Of a stretch of DNA of 64,000 nucleotides, positions 1 to 7,570 are shown one piece after another. Both the position numbers and the translations under genes were made by a program. Numbering within the stretch: position 1 is the stretch's first letter; every line of letters starts with the position of its first letter. The notes under the pieces were generated by a model. That model did no database searches, was not told the DNA's origin, and saw only the letters and a list, made by a program, of their open reading frames with translations. Source of the stretch: Epilithonimonas sp042695135 (GTDB taxonomy: Bacteria > Bacteroidota > Bacteroidia > Flavobacteriales > Weeksellaceae); NCBI RefSeq assembly GCF_042695135.1, contig NZ_CP170547.1:3224001-3288000 (forward strand), in the 5' to 3' direction.

Positions 1-75
1 TTGGACAAAAAATAAATTCTTGGTCGTTTCTTTGATCAATTCCTGTGTTTGGTCTTTTTTATCTTGTTTTGACAT
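1..75 (-). CDS. TetR-type transcriptional regulator, N-terminus only
   Basis: Only the first 25 codons are inside the window; the gene runs off the left edge on the minus strand. The start ATG is the complement of bases 73-75. The peptide is hydrophilic and ends in an amphipathic stretch (LIKETTKNLFFVQ) that resembles helix 1 of TetR/AcrR DNA-binding domains, where a K-N-L-F-F-V-x-G-K-F pattern is common. The 5' flank carries two copies of TTGTTAAACAA, as expected for an autoregulated repressor. The family call rests on this short peptide and on context, so it is tentative. Confidence 0.5.
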   Translation of the reverse strand, partial: MSKQDKKDQTQELIKETTKNLFFVQ

Positions 76-77
76 TT

Positions 78-138
78 TTGTTAAACAATTTTGTGCAAAT
101 TTATATCAATCATTTGTTTTGACAAAATTGTTAAACAA
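78..138. promoter_or_regulatory. Candidate operator pair upstream of the TetR-like gene
   Basis: The 11-mer TTGTTAAACAA occurs at 78-88 and 128-138, 50 bases apart. Each copy is nearly self-complementary. The flanks extend the match as an inverted pair: CAATTTTGT follows the first and ACAAAATTG precedes the second. The first copy begins 2 bases upstream of the minus-strand start codon. Inference: binding sites of the TetR-like protein, which would block its own transcription and perhaps affect the rsmB-like gene on the other strand. Confidence 0.5.
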
Positions 139-245
139 AATAATTAAACATTTTTGATGAAATTAATACAAAATTAACATTAGCTAATATCAACGAGCTT
201 TGCTTATGGCAAGATTTGTAAGAAAAAAAATTAAATTAAAATCAT

Positions 246-253
246 TAACTTTG
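246..253 (+). promoter_or_regulatory. Possible -7 box TAACTTTG for the rsmB-like gene
   Basis: TAACTTTG matches the Bacteroidota -7 consensus TAnnTTTG. No TTTG lies at the usual 17-21 base distance upstream, so the match is partial. It would give a leader of about 95 bases to the start at 353. Confidence 0.35.
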
Positions 254-352
254 CAGATTGAAACACAGTTACTTTCATTGAAAATCAATCACTGAATTAA
301 TTTGTAAAACTCACATTCTCAAATAGTAAATCATAACATTTTATCATAATTA

Positions 353-1558
353 ATGGAACTTATACACCGCAATCTTTTAATCGGAATTCATGACTGTCTT
401 CAGGAAACCTTTTTCGAAGACAGAAAATACGCTGACAAGGTTATAGAAAGACTTTTAAAAGCTCATAGAAAATGGGGCAGCGAAGACCGAAGAGTAGTTT
501 CGGAAATTTTCTACAACATTATCCGTTGGAAAAAACGTCTGGAATATTATATGGGCGAAAGTGTAAAGCCAACCAATGTTTATAAAATGATCATTGCGTA
601 CTTGCTTTGGAGCAAAACGCATTACAAAAAATTCGAGGAGTTTGACGGTATCAAAGTCGCTGACATCCTTACAAAACTAAAAAAAGGAACCGTTCCGACA
701 AAAGCAATAGAACATTCGATCCCGGATTGGTTAGCCGAAACACTTGAGAAAGAATTAGGCAAAAACTGGGAAAGAGAGATGGTGGCACTTAACGAGCAGG
801 CGCCAACTGTTTTGCGTGCAAATACTTTAAAAACAACACCAAGGGAACTGATCGCAGATTTGAGTGATGAAAACGTAGAAGCCTTTACAATCAAGAATTA
901 TCCGGACGCTATCCAATTGGCAGAAAAGAAAAATGTATTCTTAACAAGTGCTTTCAAAGACGGATTTTTCGAAGTTCAGGATGCAAGTTCTCAAAAAATC
1001 GGGGAATTACTGGATGTACAGGAAGGAATGCGCGTTGTAGATGCTTGCGCCGGCGCTGGCGGAAAAACTCTGCACCTGGCTGCTTTGATGAAGAACAAAG
1101 GTCAGATCATCGCACTTGACATCTACGAATGGAAACTTGCAGAACTGAAAAGACGTGCTAAAAGAGCAGGAGCCCACAATATTGAAACGAGAATGATCTC
1201 TGACAACAAAGTCATCAAAAGACTTCATGGTACAGCAGACAGATTATTAATAGATTCCCCTTGTTCAGGCCTCGGTGTTTTGAAAAGAAATCCGGATTCC
1301 AAATGGAAAATAGATCAGGCTTTTATAGACAGGATCAAAGGAGAGCAGCAGCAGATTCTTCAAGATTATTCTAAGATTCTTAAAAAAGGAGGACAAATGA
1401 TCTATGCTACTTGTTCTATCCTTCCTTCAGAAAATAATGAGCAGGTAAGTACATTCCTTGAAAATAATACAGATTTTACACTTATAAAAGATCAAAAAAT
1501 AATGCCGAGTGAAGGGTATGATGGTTTTTATATGGCGCTCATCAAACGTAATGCATAA
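353..1558 (+). CDS. RsmB/NOP-family rRNA m5C methyltransferase
   Basis: A SAM-dependent RNA cytosine-C5 methyltransferase of the RsmB (Sun/Fmu) group, which methylates 16S rRNA in the cytoplasm. The 401-residue protein has an N-terminal NusB-like helical region (about 1-140) and a C-terminal Rossmann methyltransferase domain. Motif I is VVDACAGAGGKT near residue 228. Motif IV is DSPCSG with Cys304 and motif VI is ATCS with Cys354. The 50-residue spacing equals that of Cys325 and Cys375 of E. coli RsmB, where the motif VI Cys is the nucleophile and the motif IV Cys releases the product. It stands alone, divergent from the TetR-like gene. Whether it modifies the RsmB site C967 or another position cannot be read from the sequence. 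Confidence 0.9.
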   Translation: MELIHRNLLIGIHDCLQETFFEDRKYADKVIERLLKAHRKWGSEDRRVVSEIFYNIIRWKKRLEYYMGESVKPTNVYKMIIAYLLWSKTHYKKFEEFDGIKVADILTKLKKGTVPTKAIEHSIPDWLAETLEKELGKNWEREMVALNEQAPTVLRANTLKTTPRELIADLSDENVEAFTIKNYPDAIQLAEKKNVFLTSAFKDGFFEVQDASSQKIGELLDVQEGMRVVDACAGAGGKTLHLAALMKNKGQIIALDIYEWKLAELKRRAKRAGAHNIETRMISDNKVIKRLHGTADRLLIDSPCSGLGVLKRNPDSKWKIDQAFIDRIKGEQQQILQDYSKILKKGGQMIYATCSILPSENNEQVSTFLENNTDFTLIKDQKIMPSEGYDGFYMALIKRNA

Positions 1559-1562
1559 AAAA

Positions 1563-1594
1563 ATTCCTGAGAGATAATAAATATTCTCAGGAAT
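1563..1594. repeat. Inverted repeat just after the rsmB-like stop
   Basis: ATTCCTGAGA and TCTCAGGAAT form a 10-bp stem with a 12-base loop. On the minus strand the hairpin runs into a T tract, so it could act as a terminator for transcripts arriving from the right. On the plus strand the following tract is A-rich, so termination of the plus gene here is unlikely. Confidence 0.5.
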
Positions 1595-1642
1595 CAAAAA
1601 ACACAAATGATGAAAGTCCAAAACTAAAGCAAACCAAAAAAT

Positions 1643-1668
1643 AAAATCTTATCATTTGATAAGATTTT
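1643..1668. repeat. Perfect 12-bp hairpin with 2-base loop
   Basis: AAAATCTTATCA pairs with TGATAAGATTTT across a TT centre, giving a near-continuous 26-bp palindrome between two convergent genes. Role unknown; it may add to termination. Confidence 0.5.
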
Positions 1669-1691
1669 ATCCAAAATAATTTTTGAGCATA

Positions 1692-1732
1692 AATAAAAGC
1701 GATCCCAAATTGAGGTCGCTTTTATTATTAAT
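1692..1732. terminator. Bidirectional intrinsic terminator
   Basis: AATAAAAGCGA pairs with TCGCTTTTATT, and T-rich tracts follow on both strands. It separates the convergent rsmB-like gene and the T9SS cargo gene. Confidence 0.75.
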
Positions 1733-1744
1733 TATGTTATGCTT

Positions 1745-3403
1745 TTAATTCTTTATAAACTTAGAATTAATAACATTTTTATCTGCATATATTTTTATTA
1801 GATACAATCCCTTAGTAAGTTCAGAAACTCTAATATTCTTTTCATTTCCAGAATTTGATTTCAAAAGCTTTCCGCTTGTATCAAAAATTTCAATTTTAGA
1901 GATTTTCTGTTCTGTTTGAATATTAAGGATATCAGAAGTTGGGTTAGGATAGATTCTAAAATTTATTAGATTGGATGAATCTGTAAATAGATTTTCATTC
2001 GCAAAAGTAGCAATATACATTTTAGGGTTACTATCATTACTAAGTGGAATGTTCAAAAAATTATTCTTGTTCGTATTTCCTAAACAATTGAACTTGTCTA
2101 CACTTATCATATCTATAAGGTTATAATAATAAGTGTTTTGATTATTAGGTGGTGATTGATCTATTGATTTAAAAAATTTTAAATTACCATTGCTATCAAT
2201 TTTAGTAATAACTCTATCATCTTCTAAAGTGTTAAAAATATATTCAGTATTATTATAAGTAACTTTCTCTTTAAAACCAAAATAGCCATAAATATTTTTC
2301 TCTTCATCTAAACCGATATTAGTATAAAAACCTAAAGACAAACCTTTTGAGGATTGAATATCCTTTTCCCATTCAACACTACCGTTCAAATCAATTTTTG
2401 CAATTAGTCCGGCATAGTTTGTATTATAATGGTTATCAATTTTGATTCCTCCCATTCCTAAAAACTGACTATCCTTGTTCGTTGTTAAATAGTTTCCATT
2501 CAAGACTATTTTTTCGCCATCAAACTTAGCATCATTAATCCAACTGTATGATGGAACATCAGAATTTACAGGATAAAAATTCTTACCAAATAAAATATTT
2601 CCTTCAACATCAAACTTTAACATTATACTATTAAAGCCATCGGTATTTAAAGATATATTCAGGTTTCCCACAGAAAATAAATTATCAGAAGTGCCAGCTA
2701 CTGGCTCTGTAAATACATAGAGATTATTACTATTATCAAATGTTGGAACAAATTGAAATTGAGTTAAATTGAAATCATCTTTCACGTATATTTCATTTCC
2801 TGTCTGGCCGTTTAATTTTATTAGAGAAAAATTCTTTGCCGTATTAGTAATTGATAGAGCTGTACCATACAGATAAACATCATTATTATTATCTACGCAT
2901 ACGCCAGCACTAAATGCTTGATAATTTTTCTTCCAAACCAATTTCCCATCCTTATTAATTTTTAAAAGCATTTGAAAATTATCGTAAAAATAAACAGTTG
3001 TTCCAAATGCATCTACAAAATATGGATTCAAGCCATTCGGTCTACAAAGAACATATATATTATCGTCTTTATCTACTGCCGCAAAATCTTGGGATGAATT
3101 TTGCATATTTAGTTTTTGTGCAGCATAAACTATGGTTGTCCATTTTGGTAAGCCGTTGGAACCTATCCTAGAGATATAATATCTGTCCTCTGCAACGTTG
3201 GAAAAACCAAAATATTCAGAAACACCTATACTTAGTGTTGATAGAAACAATTCATTCTTAGAAGAATTAAGGTGGTGGATATAGCTTTGGTTGAAATTAC
3301 CACTTGTACTAGTAGGTTGAATTAATCTCGTATTTATTAAATCACCTTGAGCATACAATTGTAAAGAGAGTAACGATAAAAAAAGGAATAAATATGTTTT
3401 CAT
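1745..3403 (-). CDS. Secreted protein with T9SS type A sorting domain
   Basis: A 552-residue exported protein of unknown function. Residues 1-18 are a signal peptide (MKTYLFLFLSLLSLQLYA, cleavage likely before QGD). The body has repeated strands of the form (V/A)DKD(D/N)NIYV and INKDGKLVWKK, spaced tens of residues apart, as in beta-propeller-like SBBP or delta-60-type repeats. About the last 75 residues are a Por secretion-system sorting domain (FRIYPNPTSDILNI, then ISKIEIFDTSGKLLKS, ending LIKIYADKNVINSKFIKN). Known for the family: such domains direct transport through the type IX machinery and are usually removed. A complete TTTG-N19-TATATTTG promoter precedes it. No enzymatic motif is visible; an extracellular binding or surface role is a guess. 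Confidence 0.8.
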   Translation of the reverse strand: MKTYLFLFLSLLSLQLYAQGDLINTRLIQPTSTSGNFNQSYIHHLNSSKNELFLSTLSIGVSEYFGFSNVAEDRYYISRIGSNGLPKWTTIVYAAQKLNMQNSSQDFAAVDKDDNIYVLCRPNGLNPYFVDAFGTTVYFYDNFQMLLKINKDGKLVWKKNYQAFSAGVCVDNNNDVYLYGTALSITNTAKNFSLIKLNGQTGNEIYVKDDFNLTQFQFVPTFDNSNNLYVFTEPVAGTSDNLFSVGNLNISLNTDGFNSIMLKFDVEGNILFGKNFYPVNSDVPSYSWINDAKFDGEKIVLNGNYLTTNKDSQFLGMGGIKIDNHYNTNYAGLIAKIDLNGSVEWEKDIQSSKGLSLGFYTNIGLDEEKNIYGYFGFKEKVTYNNTEYIFNTLEDDRVITKIDSNGNLKFFKSIDQSPPNNQNTYYYNLIDMISVDKFNCLGNTNKNNFLNIPLSNDSNPKMYIATFANENLFTDSSNLINFRIYPNPTSDILNIQTEQKISKIEIFDTSGKLLKSNSGNEKNIRVSELTKGLYLIKIYADKNVINSKFIKN

Positions 3404-3418
3404 TTAATTAATTTTTCA

Positions 3419-3449
3419 CAAATATAAACTTATATGAAGTCTACACAAA
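3419..3449 (-). promoter_or_regulatory. Full Bacteroidota promoter for the T9SS cargo gene
   Basis: On the minus strand, TTTG (complement of 3446-3449), a 19-base spacer and TATATTTG (complement of 3419-3426). The start codon follows 15 bases after the -7 box. Confidence 0.75.
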
Positions 3450-3506
3450 ATGAAATCTCTAACTAATATCATACTTTAGAACCATTCTAAAATCAGATTT
3501 AATCCG

Positions 3507-3514
3507 TAAATTTG
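3507..3514 (+). promoter_or_regulatory. -7 box TAAATTTG for the ferredoxin reductase gene
   Basis: Matches TAnnTTTG and lies 19 bases before the ATG at 3534. No clear -33 TTTG. Confidence 0.5.
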
Positions 3515-3533
3515 CCACTCCAAAATTTTATAA

Positions 3534-4586
3534 ATGTTTGAAACAGATATCATTATAATAGGTGCTGGTCCTACCGGACTTTTTACAGTTTTCGAAGCCG
3601 GATTACTGAAACTCAGATGCCATCTTATCGATGCTCTTCCCCAGCCCGGCGGACAATTGACAGAGCTTTATCCTAAAAAACCGATCTTCGATATTCCTGG
3701 ATTTCCAAGTGTGGATGCAGGTATTTTAGTGGATAATCTGATGGAGCAGATCAAACAATTTGAACCCCAGTTTTCTCTTGCCCAAAAAGCGTTAAGCTAT
3801 GAAAAGACAGAAGACGGACAATTCATAGTAACAACAAGCCGAGGCGTAAAAGTTAAAGGAAAAGCCATCGCAATTGCCGGCGGTTTAGGAAGTTTTGATC
3901 CGAGAAAACCGGAGTTGGAAAACATCGCAAAATTTGAGGAAAATGGTGTTGAATATTTTGTGAGAGACCCGGAAATGTTCCGTGATAAAAAAATCGTGAT
4001 TGCCGGCGGTGGAGATTCTGCTCTGGACTGGTCCGTTTTTCTTGCAGATGTTGCATCCGATGTAACATTGATTCACAGAAGAAATGAATTCCGTGGTGCA
4101 CTTGATTCTGTAGAAAAAGTGACTGAACTGAAACATCAGGGAAGAATTAATCTGATTACACCTGCAGAAGTGACAGGACTGATTGGTGATGATAAAATAA
4201 CTGCCATTGAAATCGAGAAAAACGGCGAAAAATCTATCTTAGAAACGGATTATCTGATTCCACTTTTTGGGCTGACTCCTAAGTTAGGACCTTTGGCAGA
4301 TTGGGGATTGGAAATTGAGAAAAATGCGATTAAAGTAAATAATGCATTAGATTACCAAACGAACATCGAAGGCATCTACGCAATCGGCGATGTTAACACT
4401 TATCCGGGAAAATTAAAGCTGATTCTTTGTGGTTTCCACGAAGCAACATTGATGGTTCAAAGTGTTTACAACAGAATGAATCCCGGGAAAAAATTCGTGT
4501 TGAAATATACAACGGTAAGCGGCGTTGACGGTTTCGACGGAACCAGAAAAGAAGCAGAAAAAGCAGTCGTGAAATCTATTGATTAG
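3534..4586 (+). CDS. Ferredoxin--NADP+ reductase, thioredoxin-reductase-like type
   Basis: A 350-residue FAD and NAD(P)H flavoprotein, probably ferredoxin-NADP+ reductase (EC 1.18.1.2) of the low-molecular-weight TrxR-like (YumC) class. The FAD site is IIIIGAGPTGLFT at residues 6-18, followed by the PQPGGQLTELYP segment typical of this class. A second nucleotide site is KIVIAGGGDSALDW near 155. A C-terminal GIYAIGDVNTYPGK motif binds FAD. The CxxC redox pair of true thioredoxin reductases is absent. A 2Fe-2S ferredoxin gene follows about 190 bases downstream, an obvious electron-transfer partner (inference). A terminator and a separate promoter lie between them, so they are probably not strictly cotranscribed. 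Confidence 0.85.
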   Translation: MFETDIIIIGAGPTGLFTVFEAGLLKLRCHLIDALPQPGGQLTELYPKKPIFDIPGFPSVDAGILVDNLMEQIKQFEPQFSLAQKALSYEKTEDGQFIVTTSRGVKVKGKAIAIAGGLGSFDPRKPELENIAKFEENGVEYFVRDPEMFRDKKIVIAGGGDSALDWSVFLADVASDVTLIHRRNEFRGALDSVEKVTELKHQGRINLITPAEVTGLIGDDKITAIEIEKNGEKSILETDYLIPLFGLTPKLGPLADWGLEIEKNAIKVNNALDYQTNIEGIYAIGDVNTYPGKLKLILCGFHEATLMVQSVYNRMNPGKKFVLKYTTVSGVDGFDGTRKEAEKAVVKSID

Positions 4587-4646
4587 AACTTAGATTTTTA
4601 GAAGTTAGAGATTAATTTTTTATCTCTAAATTTCATTTATAATATT

Positions 4647-4673
4647 AAAAGGGGATTTACAATCCTCTTTTTT
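4647..4673 (+). terminator. Intrinsic terminator after the reductase gene
   Basis: AAAAGGGGATT pairs with AATCCTCTTTT across a 3-base loop, then more T. Confidence 0.6.
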
Positions 4674-4737
4674 GTGCATTTTTTGAAACGATGAATCAAA
4701 ATCTAAATTCTAAAATCTTATTTGATTACGCCGAACC

Positions 4738-4768
4738 TTTGGTTTCTAAATTCTACTTACTATCTTTG
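4738..4768 (+). promoter_or_regulatory. Full promoter placing the ferredoxin mRNA start at its ATG
   Basis: TTTG at 4738-4741, a 19-base spacer and TATCTTTG at 4761-4768. The ATG begins at 4773, only 4 bases after the box. Because the -7 element is centred about 7 bases before the transcript start, the mRNA should begin at or within a few bases of the ATG. This also shows that an upstream in-frame start at 4722 is not used. Confidence 0.75.
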
Positions 4769-4772
4769 CAGT

Positions 4773-5105
4773 ATGTCAGACGTTAATATTACAATCATAG
4801 ACAGAGAAGGCGCTTCTCACACCATTCCTGCTCCAACAGATATGGCGATGAGCCTGATGGAAATTGTCCGTGCCTACGAATTAGCTCCAGAAGGAACCAT
4901 CGGCATCTGCGGCGGAATGGCGATGTGCGCTTCCTGCCAATGTTATGTTTTGAGCGAGAATGTTCCTCTTCCGGAAATGCTTCCTGATGAAGAAGCAATG
5001 CTGGATGAAGCTTATAATGTGAAACCTAACAGCCGTTTGGGATGCCAGATTCCTGTAACCGAAGAATTGGAAGGACTTATTGTAGAGCTTGCACCGGAAG
5101 CTTAA
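4773..5105 (+). CDS. 2Fe-2S ferredoxin, adrenodoxin type
   Basis: A 110-residue cytoplasmic electron carrier. The cluster ligands fit C-x5-C-x2-C-xn-C: Cys46, Cys52, Cys55 and Cys91 (CGGMAMCASC and GCQIPV). Cys57 is an extra cysteine next to the site. The acidic stretch LPEMLPDEEAMLDEA between ligands three and four is the usual partner-binding region. The start at 4773 is chosen because the promoter -7 box ends at 4768 and because this start gives the normal family N-terminus; the longer frame from 4722 would begin upstream of transcription. The neighbouring FAD reductase is the likely electron donor. Confidence 0.9.
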   Translation: MSDVNITIIDREGASHTIPAPTDMAMSLMEIVRAYELAPEGTIGICGGMAMCASCQCYVLSENVPLPEMLPDEEAMLDEAYNVKPNSRLGCQIPVTEELEGLIVELAPEA

Positions 5106-5127
5106 TTATTAACTAATTATAAAAAAT

Positions 5128-5165
5128 AAAGCGAGAACAGATTAATTATGTTCTCGCTTTTTCTA
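5128..5165. terminator. Bidirectional terminator between ferredoxin and M28 peptidase
   Basis: AAAGCGAGAAC pairs with GTTCTCGCTTT with an 11-base loop. T tracts follow on both strands. Confidence 0.8.
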
Positions 5166-5183
5166 TATTCAAAATCTAATTTC

Positions 5184-6620
5184 TTATTCTAAAATAAATT
5201 TCTTTGTGATTACTTTTCCTGATTTAGTTTTGAAAACTGCAAGATAAAATCCATTATTCAGTTTATTAAGATCTATTTTTCCGAAAGGTAAAATACTTTG
5301 CGTTTCCAATAATTGTCTTCCGCTTGTATCAATGATTGTCAGATTTTCAATCGATTCTTTTCCTAATTTATAATTAAGGTTTTTATCTTTTACATAGATT
5401 TCTACAGAACTGGTATTTGCAGTTTCCGATGTTGCTAAAATAGAACCTTTTGCCGTTTCCAGAATGAATTCCAGGCCGAGTTTCGCAAACTTCGCAGCGT
5501 GGGTTGCACTATTTCCCATATTGGAAAGTTTATCACTCGTGGTATGAATATTCGGATTGTATTGAGTGAAAGAAGCTTCAAAAGGAAAGGCCGCCTCGTA
5601 ACCATTTTCTGCCCAGCTGTAATGATCGGAACATCCATAATTACAAATCGTATTACCATAAGTGAAAACATGGCTGCCCGTTTTATTGTAATGTTCCATT
5701 AATTCAATTAAAAAAAGATTGAGATCATTGCTGTTATAAGGATCTGTCGTGAGGTAAACATCTTTTGTAGATCCTTTATAATTGGTCATATCAAACTGCA
5801 CAAAAGAAACCACATTTTTATTAGCAAGAGCGTAATCCTGAGCAATCTCAGACGAACCGACCAATCCTATTTCCTCTGCCGCAAACGCCATAAACTCTAC
5901 TGTTTTTGCAGGTTTATAATTGATATTGAGAAGAACTCTTATCATTTCTGAAATAGTAGCAATTCCAGAGGCATCGTCGTCCGCTCCGGGTGCATTATTC
6001 GTATTATTGGTAATTGAATCCATATGAGCTCCAACGATGATAAAATCTGTTGGTGCAGTCGTTCCGTTGATTGTAAAAACCAAAGAAGGCATTGGGGTTC
6101 CGACGTGGTTTTCAATTCTTACGGAAACATCTGTTCTGCCGGAAGCGGTGATAAGGTTCTGCCATTTTGTTTTAAGATCCTGAACTGCAGTCTGAGCTTT
6201 CGCAGTGGTATGATGACGCGTCCCGTAATTTTCCAGAACCTGAATATGAGCTTTGATATTATCTGCGCTCACTTTTGCAATGGCAGAAGCAACAGCCGCA
6301 TTCTGATCGATTGTAAAAGCCAGAACTTTGTTGGATTTTTTAGTTTTATTAATGGCTGATAACGCCTCTTCCTTGGAAGATTTATAAACATAACCAGGAC
6401 CGTGAGTGACTACGTTATGATGAAGAAACTCGGCGGCATTTTTTGTAAGAAAAATAGCAGATTGATTTCCGGATACGCCGACAATTTCAATTTCTTGCGG
6501 GAATCTTGCTTTTAATTCCTTTGCGTTTTCAGAATCTGTGGTTGCATAGAATTTATCCGACTGTGCAAAAGCCTGACTGAACAAAACAAGGGAAAGTACA
6601 GAAAGTAATTTTTGTTTCAT
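5184..6620 (-). CDS. Secreted M28 zinc aminopeptidase with T9SS type A domain
   Basis: A 478-residue exported metallopeptidase. The signal peptide is residues 1-19 (ending FAQ). The M28 domain shows the two-zinc ligand set: His199 in VGAHMDS, Asp near 213 in PGADDDASG, the catalytic and ligand glutamates in AAEEIGLVGS near 248, Asp near 275 in FDMTNY, and His near 358 in HTTSDK. The CNYGCSDHYSW segment matches the disulfide-bearing loop of Vibrio leucyl aminopeptidase. After it come a short linker and a roughly 75-residue C-terminal sorting domain (VEIYVKDKNLNYKL, LTIIDTSGRQLL, VITKKFILE). Expected role: release of N-terminal residues from extracellular peptides. The region before the catalytic domain is probably an inhibitory propeptide. 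Confidence 0.9.
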   Translation of the reverse strand: MKQKLLSVLSLVLFSQAFAQSDKFYATTDSENAKELKARFPQEIEIVGVSGNQSAIFLTKNAAEFLHHNVVTHGPGYVYKSSKEEALSAINKTKKSNKVLAFTIDQNAAVASAIAKVSADNIKAHIQVLENYGTRHHTTAKAQTAVQDLKTKWQNLITASGRTDVSVRIENHVGTPMPSLVFTINGTTAPTDFIIVGAHMDSITNNTNNAPGADDDASGIATISEMIRVLLNINYKPAKTVEFMAFAAEEIGLVGSSEIAQDYALANKNVVSFVQFDMTNYKGSTKDVYLTTDPYNSNDLNLFLIELMEHYNKTGSHVFTYGNTICNYGCSDHYSWAENGYEAAFPFEASFTQYNPNIHTTSDKLSNMGNSATHAAKFAKLGLEFILETAKGSILATSETANTSSVEIYVKDKNLNYKLGKESIENLTIIDTSGRQLLETQSILPFGKIDLNKLNNGFYLAVFKTKSGKVITKKFILE

Positions 6621-6745
6621 AGGTTAATTTTTCAACTTTTATTAATGTAAAAATAATCAAATTATATTATTAATTCTGACTTCTAAATATTTAACAAAGC
6701 AGATGGAATTATTTTTGAATTGAGTAAAGCCAAATTAGATCTAAT

Positions 6746-7285
6746 ATGAAAAAAACGTTTATAAAAATTGCCGTTCCGGTTTCTTTAGGAATTTTAGGAT
6801 TACTCCTTTTTAATTCTTGTTCCGCAGGAATTCCTGAGGGTGCAAATGCCATCACAAATTTTGAACCCGAAAGATATCTTGGAAAATGGTATGAGATTGC
6901 CAGATTTGATTATAGATTTGAGAAAAATATGAATCAGGTAACGGCAACATATTCCAAAAATCCGGATGGGACTATCAAGGTTAATAACAAAGGTTACGAT
7001 TACGAAGAAAAAGGATGGAAAGAAAGCGTTGGAGAAGCAAAATTCGTAAACTCTGAAAATGAGGCCAGATTAAAAGTTTCTTTCTTCAAGCCATTCTGGT
7101 CCGGATATAATGTGATCGACCTGGATGAAAACTACAAATATGCTTTGGTTGCAGGAAAAGATCTGGACTATCTGTGGATTCTTTCGCGTGAAAAAACAAT
7201 TCCGGAGAATATAAAAACCCGTTTTCTCGAGAAAGCAAAATCGATTGGCTACGATACTTCCAAACTGATTTGGGTGGAACAGTAA
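6746..7285 (+). CDS. Blc-type lipocalin lipoprotein
   Basis: A 179-residue outer-membrane lipoprotein. The N-terminus is a lipoprotein signal with a lipobox (LLLFNSC, lipidated Cys25). The lipocalin motifs are clear: ERYLGKWYEIARFDYRFEK near the start of the mature part, the YNVIDLDENYKYALV strand, and YLWILSREKTIPE near the end. Bacterial Blc proteins bind fatty acids or lysophospholipids and are tied to envelope stress and membrane repair. It stands alone on the plus strand. The 285 bases after it hold a dispersed repeat rather than a gene. Confidence 0.9.
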   Translation: MKKTFIKIAVPVSLGILGLLLFNSCSAGIPEGANAITNFEPERYLGKWYEIARFDYRFEKNMNQVTATYSKNPDGTIKVNNKGYDYEEKGWKESVGEAKFVNSENEARLKVSFFKPFWSGYNVIDLDENYKYALVAGKDLDYLWILSREKTIPENIKTRFLEKAKSIGYDTSKLIWVEQ

Positions 7286-7350
7286 TTAGCTGTCCGTTTT
7301 TTAATTGACAGTTGATGAAGAAAATGTCAAAAGAAGCACAAACGTCTATC

Positions 7351-7490
7351 TAGCCCCGATGGCAACGGCATCCTTTTTTGTTATTGCGGGGAAAAATGCA
7401 GACGGATTACCCTGCGTCATTCGCAATGACGAAAAAGATATAGTGAACAGCGGGTGGAAAAGTGAAAAGAGGCTGAAAGTGGATGCTCCT
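7351..7490 (+). repeat. Dispersed intergenic repeat, type I copy A
   Basis: Starts TAGCCCCGAT, then GGCATCCTTTTTT; after a variable centre it continues AAAAAGATATAG, AGCGGG and ends GCTCCT. The centre holds a small palindrome, GTCATTCGCAATGAC. The right arm is longer and more diverged than in the other copies. Unlike them it is not in sense orientation behind the gene on its left. A 243-base open frame from 7305 is produced by this repeat and is not a gene. Confidence 0.75.
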
Positions 7491-7570
7491 AAAATCCTGA
7501 TAGAAAATTTATATTTTGGTTACAAAATTGATATAGTAAAGTTATAAATCTCGAATTAAACTAATAGACA

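Noticed and set aside
4589..4640. TTAGAAGTTAGA-like stretch, similar to one near 58660
   Set aside because: Low-complexity AT-rich sequence; the similarity may be real but is too simple to claim as an element.
7305..7547. 80-codon plus-strand frame between lipocalin and the J protein
   Set aside because: It is made by the dispersed repeat copy A and shows no protein-like conservation or start context.
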